DNA of 64,000 bases from Euryodendron excelsum (taxonomy: Eukaryota > Streptophyta > Magnoliopsida > Ericales > Pentaphylacaceae), in the NCBI GenBank assembly GCA_033060915.1, contig CM065394.1, forward strand, positions 33,719,001-33,783,000, read 5' to 3'. Position numbers and translations under genes: made by a program. Positions 34,101 to 45,819 of this stretch are shown here, piece after piece (the stretch's first letter is position 1; each line of letters begins with the position of its first letter). A model generated the notes under the pieces. That model was not told where the DNA came from. It searched no databases and saw only the letters and a list, made by a program, of their open reading frames with translations.

Positions 34101-35244
34101 CCGTATTTTGTGCTTGTACCTGTGCAACATAGTATTTTATATGTAATACCTTGAAGTATTTTCCTTGCATTTGGTAGCCAGTGAATAATAGGTCTTCATT
34201 CCTCTTGGAATGAAAGGAACTTAAAGTACCACTTTCTTGGACATCAGCTTAGGACTTGGAATCTGTTACCCAAGCAACGACATCTCCTCATAGGGTACTC
34301 ATTCTCATACCCTGGTGCTCCATGTCAGAAATATGTGCACAAAGTTTGATGGATGTCTTGTATTTCTGATCTGGTTCAGCATTAGAGCTCCCTTTGATAT
34401 GGATGTGTGGTTGCTTCCACAACAGATGGTTACTAGCTATTGTGTTAATATTACGTACAAGTACTCCTTCAAGACTTCTTGAGTTTTGTATGCATGTCGA
34501 GCTATATTGAGTAGTCAGAGGTCAGAGCAGTTTATCGGCCTGGGTGGTCAATGCAGTGCACTGGGGTGTTAGGCTGTGGCGGATTTTCAAATACAAAAAT
34601 TGTTTTTTAATTCGTCTGCAAGATATTTCTTGGTTTTTAACCAACAATTGGACCATCTTAGTGTCTAACAAGCCTTGAACGAAAGAGTGCCAATGGGGAG
34701 ATCAAATGTTTATTTCACTTTTAATTGATATAAAAACATAAAAAAAAGGCTTTGTTATCTATTGCTCTCGATGAACCCCATAATTTGCATCCGAGTGCAT
34801 TCCTGGCTAGACTGTCTCAGCAAGAAGAGATGAAACTGTTTCTTGCTTGTCAATGTGGTTTCTTCTCATTCAGCTAAAATTATTTCCATCTGCAGATATT
34901 TACTGTTTTAGGAATTAACACCTAAGACACTGCATTGAATCCTTCTGTTACAGCTTGATTTGGAATCACAGCCGGCAGTGGAAAGGGTTACAGCGGTTGC
35001 ATCTGCTGAATCAATCCCCAATCCAACCCAGCAAAAGGTAGCATCTTGTGACCCACTTCCTTTAATCTTGCCACCGGATGTCAGCATTGATGATCAAGAC
35101 ACTACACAACAACCCCCCACACCGAACGGTTGTTCCAAACTGCAGCAGGAGGCGATAAAACAGGAGAATATATTTGTGCTACCGGATCTAAATTTACCTC
35201 TCGAGGAGGATTCCAAGTCCGAGGTCTTATGTAGATTTAGCTAA
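27302..35244 (+). CDS. Uncharacterised coiled-coil protein with EAR motif (DLNLP)
   Basis: Five exons, all joined in phase 0 by GT-AG introns: 27302-27613, 31241-31291, 31827-31889, 31984-32052 and 34954-35244. Together they give 261 residues. The N-terminal 104 residues are acidic at first (MSDEDWVKAAM) and later basic and serine/glycine-rich, with WSVRQRRSKP. Residues 115-121 (KRSRKKK) are a likely nuclear signal. Residues about 122-170 form a charged heptad-rich coiled coil (ELKEDEILLLKERRHLKREL). Near the C-terminus DLNLP (243-247) is an EAR motif of the kind that recruits TOPLESS corepressors. The layout suggests a nuclear regulator or adaptor without an obvious DNA-binding domain. It is basic plus zipper-like, but not a canonical bZIP. 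From memory it corresponds to the unknown Arabidopsis family of At1g80610/At1g15800. Function is unknown. Confidence 0.83.
28151..28183. repeat. (CT)n microsatellite in intron 1
   Basis: About 16 uninterrupted CT units within the first intron of the coiled-coil/EAR gene. Confidence 0.95.
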
Positions 35245-36145
35245 GACTGATCAAGCATCTACTGATAACCCGTTTTCCAGAAGGAAGTGGGATAAGAACA
35301 TGTGGAAGCATTTATACTTATTAAATAAGTGCTAACCTTGTAGGATGAATTATTGTAGCTGTAATTACAGAGGAACATTAGCTTCGCCACCTTGCGAATG
35401 GGAGGCAGATTTTTTTTTTTCATTCATGAAGGCACTGAGGGTATAGCTTGGAGATCCTAACCTATTAGATGAGTCACATTCTTTTGTTGCAGGTCTCTAC
35501 GTACCTCCGAATAATTATTCGGCGCCAACCCTTGTTCCTCTTATTCCCTCTCTAAGAATGTTTACAGATAATTTGTATATTATTTACTTACATAGATGAT
35601 CAGATGTTTGGGTACCTTTGATAAGAACTATTTTAATCTGAATTGTCACTTTTCTTTTTTTGTGTGTGTTTATCCTGCTTTTGCTTGCTTTTGATGTTTG
35701 TTGTTTTTGCGAATTTTGGCATCAAGTAGTTGCTGAGACAATTGTAAATTGCTTTTAACAGTGCTATTCTGATTCTGGCTTTGAACAGTTTAGAGCCGAG
35801 AGTGAGCTTTGATGGTTTTTGATGGAGTATCAAGGACAATGCTTATGTGAATGCCAGCACCATTTGTTCATAACAAGGGAATAATTTTGTCTATTCACCA
35901 AAAAAAAAAAAAGCTTCAGGAAATTTTTTTGTCTATTCACCAAAGGTACTTTCAGGAAAAAATCGGAACTTCTTTGGCAACGAAGTTACCCTATTTTGAA
36001 GAGAGATTGGTCGGTCCTCACCTCACCCTACTTTATAATCTTACATACGGAGTTTTTTAGGGCTGTTATCTTCAAGTTGCACCATGAATTATTGGGTTAT
36101 TTAAAATCTTAGGATTAGGATGAATTATTGGCTTTAAAACTATTC
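35245..36145. other. 3' UTR and flank of the coiled-coil/EAR gene
   Basis: No further coding exon. A local duplication of TTTTGTCTATTCACCAAA (about 35886 and 35927) with a following TTCAGGAAA lies at 35886-35962. Confidence 0.5.
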
Positions 36146-36227
36146 GACTCGTTAAAAATTCATTCAAGATTAGCTCGTTACGTATTGACTCGTTAAAAAT
36201 TCATTCAAGATTAGCTTGTTACGTAGA
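36146..36227. repeat. Tandem duplication, 41-bp unit x2
   Basis: GACTCGTTAAAAATTCATTC plus AAGATTAGCTYGTTACGTA occurs at 36146 and again at 36187. Confidence 0.85.
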
Positions 36228-38039
36228 GGTTTGAAATTTTTTTGAACTTGACTCGATATGCTTATATGTACTAACACAATTAAGTTACTCAAGCTTAGTT
36301 AGGTTAAAACTTATTTATATTGACTTGAAATTTAAACAAGTCAAATTTAAAAACACTTTGAAACTCATTAAGATTATCAAGCTTGAACAAATCATTTCTC
36401 GGCTTGGCTCAACTCGTCTCATTTACAAACCTAGTAGTACCGGTGTTACCGTGTTTTCGGATATATTTTCTTTTGTGATAGTGTATATTAGGTTATATTA
36501 AGAGTTGATATCTTAATCACAATCGCCCATACCATCCTACTTAACGTTTAGTCCTATTTCACATAATTTTTTAAATAAATATTTTACATAATCTAATTTT
36601 AGAACTATAGTCTGTATTTGGACAAAACTTATTTTTTTAATTTGTAACTTGTGACTCATGACTTATTTTTAAAATATTATTTGACTCATCCTAAAAAAGT
36701 CACTTAAAAAACTACTTTAAAAATTGAAAATCGCTTATAAGTTTATAACAACCCCCCTTAGACATGGGCCGTAAAAGGTCTGAATTCTGAATATAAATAA
36801 AGGGGTTTGAGTCATCATCTCAAATTTCCAAAGTGCAGACATTCGAGTACACGTGTACCTGCTGCTCTCCAAGTGGGCTTCACGTGTCCTGCACACGAAC
36901 CTACAACTTGGGGCAATGTTTTTACGGGGAAAAATGCTACACTAATCTTTATAAAAATTATATATAGCATTTAGACTGAATTGAAAAAAATTCTAACCTC
37001 ACCTACATAAAAATTAAGACGAAAAATTATCTACAATGATACATGCCACATATTTTTGCACAAAAAATTTAGAATTCATTATAGTTTATCATTTTGTGAT
37101 TTGAAAAAAAATCACATAGCCCTTACACTTTAAAAGAGAATATATTAGTTTTTACATTTAACTGTAAAATGAGTGAACCGTTAAAATTACATGAAATTGT
37201 GTTTAAAAAGCATTTTTTTCATTTCATCTCTGAAAAAGGACCATTAAAAAGATGATTTGGCAATTTTTACTTTGATGGAAGGTTGGGGTAGATAAATTTA
37301 AAATCAATAGATTTGAAAATTTAATTTGCAAATAGATCTGAGGTTTAGTTATTAGAGTTAGATTAATAAAGACTTAAACGTAATTTTTCAAGTTGAGATA
37401 TTTTAGTATTATTTTTGTACACCTGGAATTATTTTTACAATAGGCTTGAAATACCTGTTTTCATCTATTTATTTAAAATTCACTAGTAATAAATCAATCA
37501 AATTCTTGAATCTAATTATTGATATTTAAAATGTAAGTTTAAGATCTAAATTGAAAGCTTATTCTTTTGATGAACAAATTTGAATCACTTGATTTCGAAT
37601 ACATGAATACAAACGTAACCTTAAGCAAATGGATTATGAGTTTTTTTTTTTTTTTTTTTCAAACTATAGCAGTAAAGTGTGATAAACTGAAAATGCGCGG
37701 AGTGGAATTTCTCATCATTTAATAAAAAAAAAAAAAAAACAAAAGACACTTCTCAATTCTTTGTTCACGTTTTAGATCTTTGCTAAAATGCGCACATCAC
37801 AAAAACCAAATAACATGCAGAGTTTTGCACTATTTGACCACGGCGTCTTTTTCTTTTTCTTCCTTTTTTATAGTCATAAAGATAAGAATTTCATTTACGT
37901 AAAGAAAAAGGTAAACAAAACATGTAAGAAAGATATATTGTTGTTATAGTAATAAAATAATTTTATATAATTTTTGCACACAACTTATGTGGTCCCATCT
38001 TGTTTATTAATTTTCAATTTTTCTTTTTTGGTTTCCCAA

Positions 38040-38215
38040 GTGTCTCCTAACTACTTTAAGGCTTGACGCAGAATTAATCTTTCGAGATACGGTCGGACGC
38101 TGAAGTGGGGAACTCTCCCAGAAAAATTTGTTGCATCCACGAGGGCTTGAAATCAAGACTTCTTGCTTAAGTGACTAGAGCCCCTTCCACCCAAGCCAAC
38201 TTTCGTTGGTATTAA
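38040..38215 (-). mobile_element. SINE-like sequence (tentative)
   Basis: On the minus strand GGCTTGGGTGGAAGGGGC (near 38190) is A-box-like, and about 40 bases on GATTTCAAGCCC (near 38145) is B-box-like. No target duplication or tail was confirmed. Confidence 0.35.
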
Positions 38216-38329
38216 TTTTCAATTTCAACATCAATGGAATGGAGAGGTAGATAAATTCATATAGTTTAGAAACTAATTTCTAAAACCTTCGTAGTTTTTA
38301 ACTATTTATCAGACCTGTTTAATTTGTGA

Positions 38330-38960
38330 AAAGTGTGAATTAAAAACACAACTTTCAACTTATAAAGTTGTAGCTCCAAAACACTTCTAAAGCAAATGCA
38401 TAAAGAGAAGTGTGCTATTAAGACACAACTTCAAATAAAACTGTTTTCTGAGAACACATTTTCCATTGTTGCAGAAATAATGGAAAACAAAGAACATTTA
38501 AAAAAAAAAGAAGCATGTTTCGAGGTCACGATTTCCTCAAATTGTATTTCTTTAAACGACTCCAATGAAGTTGGGCTTTAATTATACTTCCTTTAATAAA
38601 ATTTAACAAAGTTTCAAGTAGGAATTCTCATGTCCAAACATACTGTGACAAGCTTCCTCTGAACCCGTGTTTTAAGGGTACGATTTGAAGAGAAGTTGTG
38701 TTTCAACTTTCAATTACACGCAAACTTTCAGACAACACAACTTAGGAAGAAGTGTTTTTATTACACAATTCCATTGAAGTCGTGTTTCATTGTGGACTTC
38801 AATGAAATCCAACAAAGCTTCAAGCAAGGGGCTCGTATGACCTTTGCATGACCATTACAACCAAAGAAAGCATGCCATTAGAGGAAATTGCAATTGAACT
38901 CGTATATTCAGAGCACGATTTCAAGAGTTGTGCACCCGTCACACGCAAGCTTTCAAGAGA
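38330..38960. repeat. Degenerate repeated units (tentative)
   Basis: AACAAAGTTTCAAGTAGG...CTC.TATG near 38607 recurs as AACAAAGCTTCAAGCAAGG near 38811. GGTACGATTTGAAGAG near 38677 recurs as AGCACGATTTCAAGAG near 38911, each followed by ACACGCAA.CTTTCA. This implies a degenerate tandem unit of roughly 220-235 bp. Confidence 0.5.
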
Positions 38961-40044
38961 CAATTAATACTTCAAATTTTAGTTTCCTTCACTATTTTCT
39001 TTTTCTGGGTTTTACTTTTTATATCAAACTTAAAAATTAGGTGTTGCAGTCACAATTTTTAGTTCAAAATCGTGTTCTTGATTGACCTTTTCACGAACTA
39101 ACTAGAATTTAATAAATAAGTTTAAAAAAACACTTAAATTTGAGTAATGAATTTAAACAAACTCAAATATAGTAGGAGTGTTAAAAACAAACAAAAAAAA
39201 AGAGGTTGTTGCCTAAGTCACATAATCCTTCTAACTAGGTGGACGAACTATGTTCTAATGTTTGAATTAGTAAACTGTAAGCTAATCGTTGTCAAATTTG
39301 CAAACTCAAGATGGTCAAAGTCTCGAACTAAATTAGTCAAAGCTTTAAATTTTAATTTCAACCAATAGTTGATTTTTACATATATTATTATGATATTAAA
39401 AAATTAAAAGTTAATTTTTTTACTAAAATTTCGCACAAAAACTTTTATAATATAGTAAATAAAATATAAATTTAGATAGTTTTAAAGAAATTAGTGGATA
39501 CAAAAATTAAAAATTATATAAATAATATGTATGTACTCGCATTGCAAACTTATTAATTGACTAATGTTGCTGCTGTAATAACAGCGAAATGATTTGTTTT
39601 TTGTTTTTGTGTAGGTATTTTCCGATAGGAAGAATTTTAGAGATAGACCAGGCCGTTTAGTAATATTGTTATTTTTTATTTTTTATTATGTATTTTTATT
39701 ATTTTTTTGTGTATTTTTATAATTTAATGATGAATATTTGTAAGTTACCGTTGGATTTATTTTAATGTTTTTTTTTAATTTTTTATAAATAACTAAAATA
39801 AAAAAATATTAAACAATTATTATTTTTTAAACTTTTTTTAAAAAATAAAAAACAAATAAAATAAAGTTACCAGGGCCGGAGTGTTTATTCTGTGTTGTGC
39901 ATCAAATCGCACTCGATAGCCATGGGCTGCACTGTCAGTAAAGAGTACTAATAAGTGAAATAATAGCATCAAAATTAAACTCTTCTGTCTGTCTCACTCT
40001 TTCTGGCTCTCTTTTACTCTTCTTCACTGTCCCTCTCATTTCAA

Positions 40045-40410
40045 CTCACCCCCGTCTTTCATGGATGGACCCTTGAAAAAGGGTTTTGAAGTAAGTTTTC
40101 ACTGTTTATTATAGCTATACACCTTTTTCACATTGTTACTTTTGCACTGATATCCATTTTGGACTTGGGTTTAAGCTCATCATAGCCTCTGCAAGTAATG
40201 CTCCCCACCCCCCATGAAATTAACTAGAAAACCCATATATATATATATATATATAAGCTGGTTTCCCAAGTCACCCCCGCCTTTCATGGGCGGCTTTTCA
40301 AAACCCTTTAAAAAAAAGTTGCTTGACGTTTCATTTGTTTGTAGACCTTTGCACTTGATGTGGAATCCATTTTGGACTTGGAACTGAGCTCTCATCATAG
40401 CCTGCAACTA
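40045..40410. repeat. Imperfect tandem duplication about 226 bp apart, downstream of the ERF gene
   Basis: The segment from TCACCCCCGTCTTTCATGG (40045) to TCATCATAGCCTCTGCAA (about 40198) recurs from 40271 to about 40410. Both contain ATCCATTTTGGACTTGG near their right part. An (AT)n run at 40236-40254 lies between them. No coding sense was found. Confidence 0.75.
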
Positions 40411-40803
40411 TACCCATGAAAAACAGCTCCAAAATCCCTAAAAAGGAGATCAATCTTTGCTTGGACAAAAAAGATAGTTCCAACCAAAAAAAATCAAAAC
40501 TTGCCCGTGAGAGAGAGAGAGAGAAGAGAGAACATAAGTAAGATTTATTACACTAGTTTCAGTTTCTACATTTTATCATCCTATATCTGAGACTCAAGTG
40601 CCATGACTAACATCTAAATACACCCACAAAAACATCTGCTTCCATGCAAGTTCATGCACCGGCAGCAATGCACAGCCCATGAGTAAGAGACGATCGTTTT
40701 AACTTCAAAAACACCAAAACTTACCTATTTATATAGTATATATCTATATATATCATATATAGTTATAAGAGTAAACGATAGCACTTAAGATGGGAGTGAT
40801 CAT

Positions 40804-41619
40804 CTAGCTAGCTGCATTACTTAAACCATCACCAAGCTTCAGGTCGAGCTCTACTTTGCTCTCAGTAAAAGGAGTAGTGAGAGTGCCGGAACTGAAGAGG
40901 AGAGCAGCGGAGGTCACGACGGCGCATTTTCTGCTGTTATTCGCCGAGACCTTAGTGCGGCCCATCTTCTTCTTCTTCGGGTCCGACGAAGACGACGAAG
41001 ATGTCGATGGCGATGACAGCGGCAGTACCGACGGAATTACAAAGTTGGTTCGAGCTTTCGAACCTCTTAGCCTCCTCGCCGCCGCGTCATAAGCACGAGC
41101 CGCCTCCTCCGCCGTGTCGAACGTGCCGAGCCAGTGCCTGCACCGCCCTATGCGGTCCCTTATCTCCGCCGACCACCTCCCCCACGGTCTCTTCCTCACC
41201 CCTCTGTAGCTCTTCTGCACCGGAACCCCCACGCCTCCAAACCCGCCTTTCTTCTCCCCCACCGCCTTCGACGAACCAGCCGATTTCTCAACCTCGCCGG
41301 CGTAACCACTCTTCGCACTGCCACCGTCCCCAAAGAGGACGCGTTGGCCGACAACAGCAGCGATTCCTTCAAGAACCGGAGGACTTTCAGCCGGAACAGA
41401 TGAACCCCACGATATTTCAGCCGGAACGGAACCGTGGCCCGGTGGGTCGGCCTGTTTCTGGATGAAAACCTGCGAGAATGAGAGAGAAGAACCAAAAAGA
41501 GGCTGCCCACTGTAGAACCGAGGCAATTCGTTCAGTAAGGGCAAATTCTCGATGGGTTTGAATCGAAACATATCGGTATTAGGCAAGAACGGAACGTTCT
41601 GTAGCATTTCGTTGTTCAT
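40804..41619 (-). CDS. AP2/ERF transcription factor with C-terminal EAR motif
   Basis: Intronless, 271 residues. A single AP2/ERF DNA-binding domain lies at residues about 137-193, starting [19 protein letters not shown] and containing [20 protein letters not shown] and RGSKARTNF. Ala and Asp at the two diagnostic positions (SAEIRD) put it on the ERF rather than the DREB side. GRCRH replaces the common K-K-R-V-W-like stretch before WLGTF. The N-terminus is leucine/proline-rich ([10 protein letters not shown]). A serine run and a basic KKKK patch (residues 214-217) follow the domain. LDLKL (258-262) is an LxLxL EAR repression motif, so it probably acts as a GCC-box-type repressor. It may be ERF084-like by position, from memory; the subgroup is not certain. 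A TATA-like ATATAAATT lies on the minus strand near 41700-41710. Confidence 0.94.
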   Translation of the reverse strand: MNNEMLQNVPFLPNTDMFRFKPIENLPLLNELPRFYSGQPLFGSSLSFSQVFIQKQADPPGHGSVPAEISWGSSVPAESPPVLEGIAAVVGQRVLFGDGGSAKSGYAGEVEKSAGSSKAVGEKKGGFGGVGVPVQKSYRGVRKRPWGRWSAEIRDRIGRCRHWLGTFDTAEEAARAYDAAARRLRGSKARTNFVIPSVLPLSSPSTSSSSSSDPKKKKMGRTKVSANNSRKCAVVTSAALLFSSGTLTTPFTESKVELDLKLGDGLSNAAS

Positions 41620-43667
41620 TCTGGTTCTGTTGTGTTTAACCTAACCGGAGCTGGTGGAGAAGACACATTCATGGAGACTGATAAGCGCGCAGTTTCACAA
41701 TTTATATTACCCAGAAAAATTAATAATTTAATTAGTTCATTAGTTAATAAAGGATAATTTTTAATTAGCTTTTTTTTAAAAATAAGATTTTATTGAGAAT
41801 TTATAAAGATATTCCTGTCAAAATCGATGGGACCGCAATCCCTTGTAATATTGCAGGGAGGGATATACGCTTTTGAAATGTCGAATATAGCCCTACGTCG
41901 GTGAGACTGGATTTTGCTAACAGAGGGACAGTGATGTCTTTTGAAGAGGAAGTGATGGATAATTAAGTGTATATGAAATGATGGGTTTTGAAGAGTTTTG
42001 CCATGCATGATCTCGAGGATGTGATGGCCTGATAGCCGTTGGATTGCGTGACTTCTGAGCGTCACGATGGCGTCAAAGGGAAAAGATTGTTTCAAAAGGG
42101 CTAAGCTAATTGATTGCATGCTTTTATACGGAGATACATTGGGGTGGTGCACAGGTGCACGGGAGTAACCGTGAGGTGCAGCTTAAGAACCGGTATGTAA
42201 GACGACGATGGTCTGATCAGTAGCGTGCATGGGCACATGAAAGGTTGTGATCACATCAATCAGTACTAAATCCATTACTTGGGTCCCACTGAACCGAGCC
42301 TTTTGGAGGGGCAAAATCTAGGGTGTGAACAGTGTTTAGAGATCACAGCCGTGAAATCTTTTGGGTGCTGCGGAAGGGACTAGATCGAGACTCATGGTGA
42401 TGGTTAATTGTCATGGGGTCATGTTAACGTGCAGTGTAAAAAACCCACTATCTGGTGGATGTGGCTGTGCCTGTGATTGGGTTCACGTCCATGCTGCCTT
42501 TTCTTGTTTATACACATACAAGTATGTATATATATATATAACCATTAATTCATAGAGTCTACCCGTGGTTAAAAATCGTTTTAGCAAATTTGATAAATGA
42601 TTAGTCGAGTTGTACAAAAATTAGTTCGGAAACTAAAAAAAAATTTAGACTTGCTAACTTATCTCCATGATTAACACTTTGGATAAGTTGGATTAAATAA
42701 TAACTAAATATATGGGTTAATTTGGTTTGAATTTCACTTTCTAAATTGGTTCATTGGTGAGAAGACTGGACTTTCATTTCAGCGATTAAGATGTCACGTT
42801 TTTTGAAACATAAAAACAATATCTTTGCACAAGCATAAGACTGTAAGTTTAACTCTCTTACATGCTACAATGTCAGAAAGCTTTGTATCCTAAGTTGCTT
42901 GTTTTCTTTTTTTCAGTTATGGGATTAGTGAGGTAGTTCTAATTTACCTACTAATACGAGAGAAGTTTACTATGTTCATTTTTATACAGAATAAAATAGT
43001 TTGTTGTATACTTTTTATTTCAAATTAAAATGCCTATCATTTTAACTTATAATTTTTAAAATGTCATTGTCACATCACTTTAGTATCATTTTTTTATACA
43101 AAAAAATTGTAAAAATATTATTTTTTTTTTCATTATTGGTTTTCCCTTCTCATGAGTAAACGAAATATGTAAACTGATACATGCAAGCCAATGATTAGTC
43201 GGTGGTCTCCAAAACTTTCAAAATTTTTCAAAATATCTATAAATTTTTTAATATTTACAAAAGAATATAGGTATATATTAGCCCTTAAATTTCTAAAATT
43301 TTTTTACCTTTATCTCTATCAAATTTTAAAAATATAGCTCCACCCCACTCAATGGTCCGTACATCTACTCATCGGGCAACATGAACTACTATTATGCATA
43401 TATGTGTACATACATAAGTAGCCCACTAAAACTGCCAGCTCTTTAGACAAATACTAAAAATAACTGGTAAAGTGGCAGTTAGTTTGTAAAGAACTCGCAG
43501 TCTCGCACACAAGTCCACCTCTGGTTGATTGGCGTTGTTGGCTTGTTTTGGGCATACTCCAAGGTGGTGTTGGAAGTGCCCAAACTCTTTATTACATAAA
43601 TGAAGAAACATTCGGTAGGAACAAAAGAGAATGTCGGTCTATAAACTCTAAAACACTCTCTGTGATC

Positions 43668-43695
43668 GAGAGAGAGAGAGAGAGAGAGAGAGAGG
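43668..43695. repeat. (GA)n microsatellite
   Basis: About 13 GA units. Confidence 0.95.
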
Positions 43696-43821
43696 AGTTT
43701 CCCAAGAGTGAACGATGGAGCACGCGAGGTGCTATAGTGTTCTACACAGGGTCTTCGGACTGAGAGACAATCTCTTGTTGCGAGGAGAGAAATAGGCCAT
43801 ATTGCTTGGGGTTTGGGAAAG

Positions 43822-43861
<40 letters not shown>
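43822..43861. repeat. Compound (TA)n(GA)n microsatellite
   Basis: A TA run (43822-43840) is joined directly to a GA run (43841-43861). Confidence 0.95.
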
Positions 43862-44587
43862 TCCCCAAAAGAAACAAAGACAAAGAAAGTATGTTATTAT
43901 GATATCTTTATGATCTCTGTATCTAATGTATGTATGTGTCAGTGGACAGTGGGAACTCTCTCTTTGAAAAGTTTCTTGGTTATTGATTATGGGAAACGTA
44001 ATAAGGTACCCAAAAATGCTGCAATCTTTTTGTTATCTTCCTGTTTGGGGCATTGATGTAAGCAACTTTAAATATTATTCCTTACATCCTTTGTTTCCTT
44101 TTCATAAGATTGGTAAATTATTTACAGGCACAGATGGATGGATCATGGAGGTCAAAGAAAAAGGTTCATGTGGCTGTCGTGTGGGTGCGGTTCTTTGGTC
44201 TATTCCAAGTGTCCTTATTATGCAAAAAAAGGACACGTGCATGCAAACTTTGTACCTAAAACCCATGACAATTTTACCATAGTTGCCGTGATTTCACGTT
44301 TTCGTTTGGATATGATACTCGTTTAAAATTTTTTAAGAAACTTTCTAAAAATTCTTAGAAAATAATTAGAATATATTAGGAATACTTGATGAAAATTATT
44401 AAAAAATTAAAAAAAACATTAAAAATTTAAAATATTAGTTTTTTTATATATATATTTTAAAATTCTAATTAAGTATTTATAAAATTATTTATAGAGGTAG
44501 GAACAAACAGAAACAAGGGAGATTATGAGGTGACAATGGCCCTCCTAAATTGTTAGTAATTAGTTGATTAGTCCTAATAAGATAAAA

Positions 44588-44610
44588 TATATATATATAT
44601 ATATATATAT
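44588..44610. repeat. (AT)n microsatellite
   Basis: About 11 AT units. Confidence 0.95.
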
Positions 44611-45819
44611 GTATCCTTACATCTTATAAGATAGCCCCCTTTAATATCTCTCCAAATATTATCTGATTAATTTGAATTAAGTTGATTCCTTTCGAAACTC
44701 TATTTTTAACCATTTCTAGAGATTTGATCAATAAATAAAAAATATGATACAAATAGAAATATCCATCCGATATAAAGTTGCATCACCAGTACCTTTCATA
44801 TATTATTGGATGATTTTATGTAATTTCCATTCACATAATTATGAATAATAACCAAACTCTTGGCCTGCTGTATGTTCTCCAGTTTTGGGCTTGCACCTGG
44901 TGCAAGTGGGACTTCCGGGCCTAGGATCATGTGGGGTTTCGTGTGGGGCTAGTTCCCACATCGATGGAAAATGTATTTGTGTTTAAGTTTATAAGTTTCA
45001 ACTCTCACTTTCTGTTTTAACAGATTGCATGGGGTTTGGCTTTATAAAAAAAAGTTTATGAATAATATTTGTACATATATCTTACTAGAAAGTAAGCACC
45101 AAAAAGTTGGATGTATTACATGCCAAGGTAGATAAATCTTTATCTAAAATAAAGGTTGTGTTAAATCTTAAGTTAGATTTATGTCATCTATTCACTAGAA
45201 TAGATTTAGGTGAGAACTTGTATATTTTTATCTTGCTCCAATAAAATTATAAATTACCCAATAAAAAATGCACTTAATGTAGAGGGAATATATCATTACT
45301 ACCAGCAAGTCCTATATTTTTCATGGACAAATAATTTTATTCCATATTATTGGAGAGGTAGAAAAAGTTAATTTTCGTTATAGATATCTATTGGAAATTG
45401 TCTTCATACTTTTAGTTCGGCCCCGTAAGAAAAAACTCCTAGTTCAGTTCTGGCAGGTAGGTTTTTACTAAGTTTTCTTAAGGTTTAACTAAGTTTCTTA
45501 AAAATCTTTTTTGAATTCTACAAAATCTTCTTAATAAAATTCTTATAAAGTTTCTCAGTTATTTCCCGCTTCCCATTTCTTCCTAAATTTTTTGACTGTG
45601 TTCCCACTTCTGTTTTCCTTAATATTTTTTTTTACTTCCGCTTCCCATTTTGTTAACTATGAATTTAACCATAAAAGTTGATATATAATTTTCAAAGTGG
45701 TTGACTGAAAGTTTTTCTTTTGGGTTAGTTACAGTTTATATCAAATCTCACTTCAAAACTTTTATTTTTATTTGTAGCAATTAAACCCTTACATTTCTGA
45801 TTTGTTACAATCTCAACCT

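Larger units (their letters stand above)
36228..40044. other. Intergenic, AT-rich, no gene seen
   Basis: No supported gene. It contains the SINE-like segment at 38040-38215, a repetitive stretch around 38330-38960 and several homopolymer runs (37640-37660 T; 37722-37739 A). An AT-rich block at 39640-39870 contains TAAGTTACCG and A/T arms resembling a degraded half of the 26075-26548 foldback family. Confidence 0.5.
41620..45819. other. Intergenic, ERF upstream region, no gene seen
   Basis: The ERF promoter is followed by AT-rich DNA without supported genes. Microsatellites are listed separately. A TTCCCACATCGATGGAAAATG word near 44955 resembles motifs found in some small LTR/TRIM elements, but no element was delimited. 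Confidence 0.5.

Noticed and set aside
41001..41465. 154-codon proline/serine-rich frame on plus
   Set aside because: Antisense shadow of the ERF gene, whose AP2 domain is unmistakable on minus.
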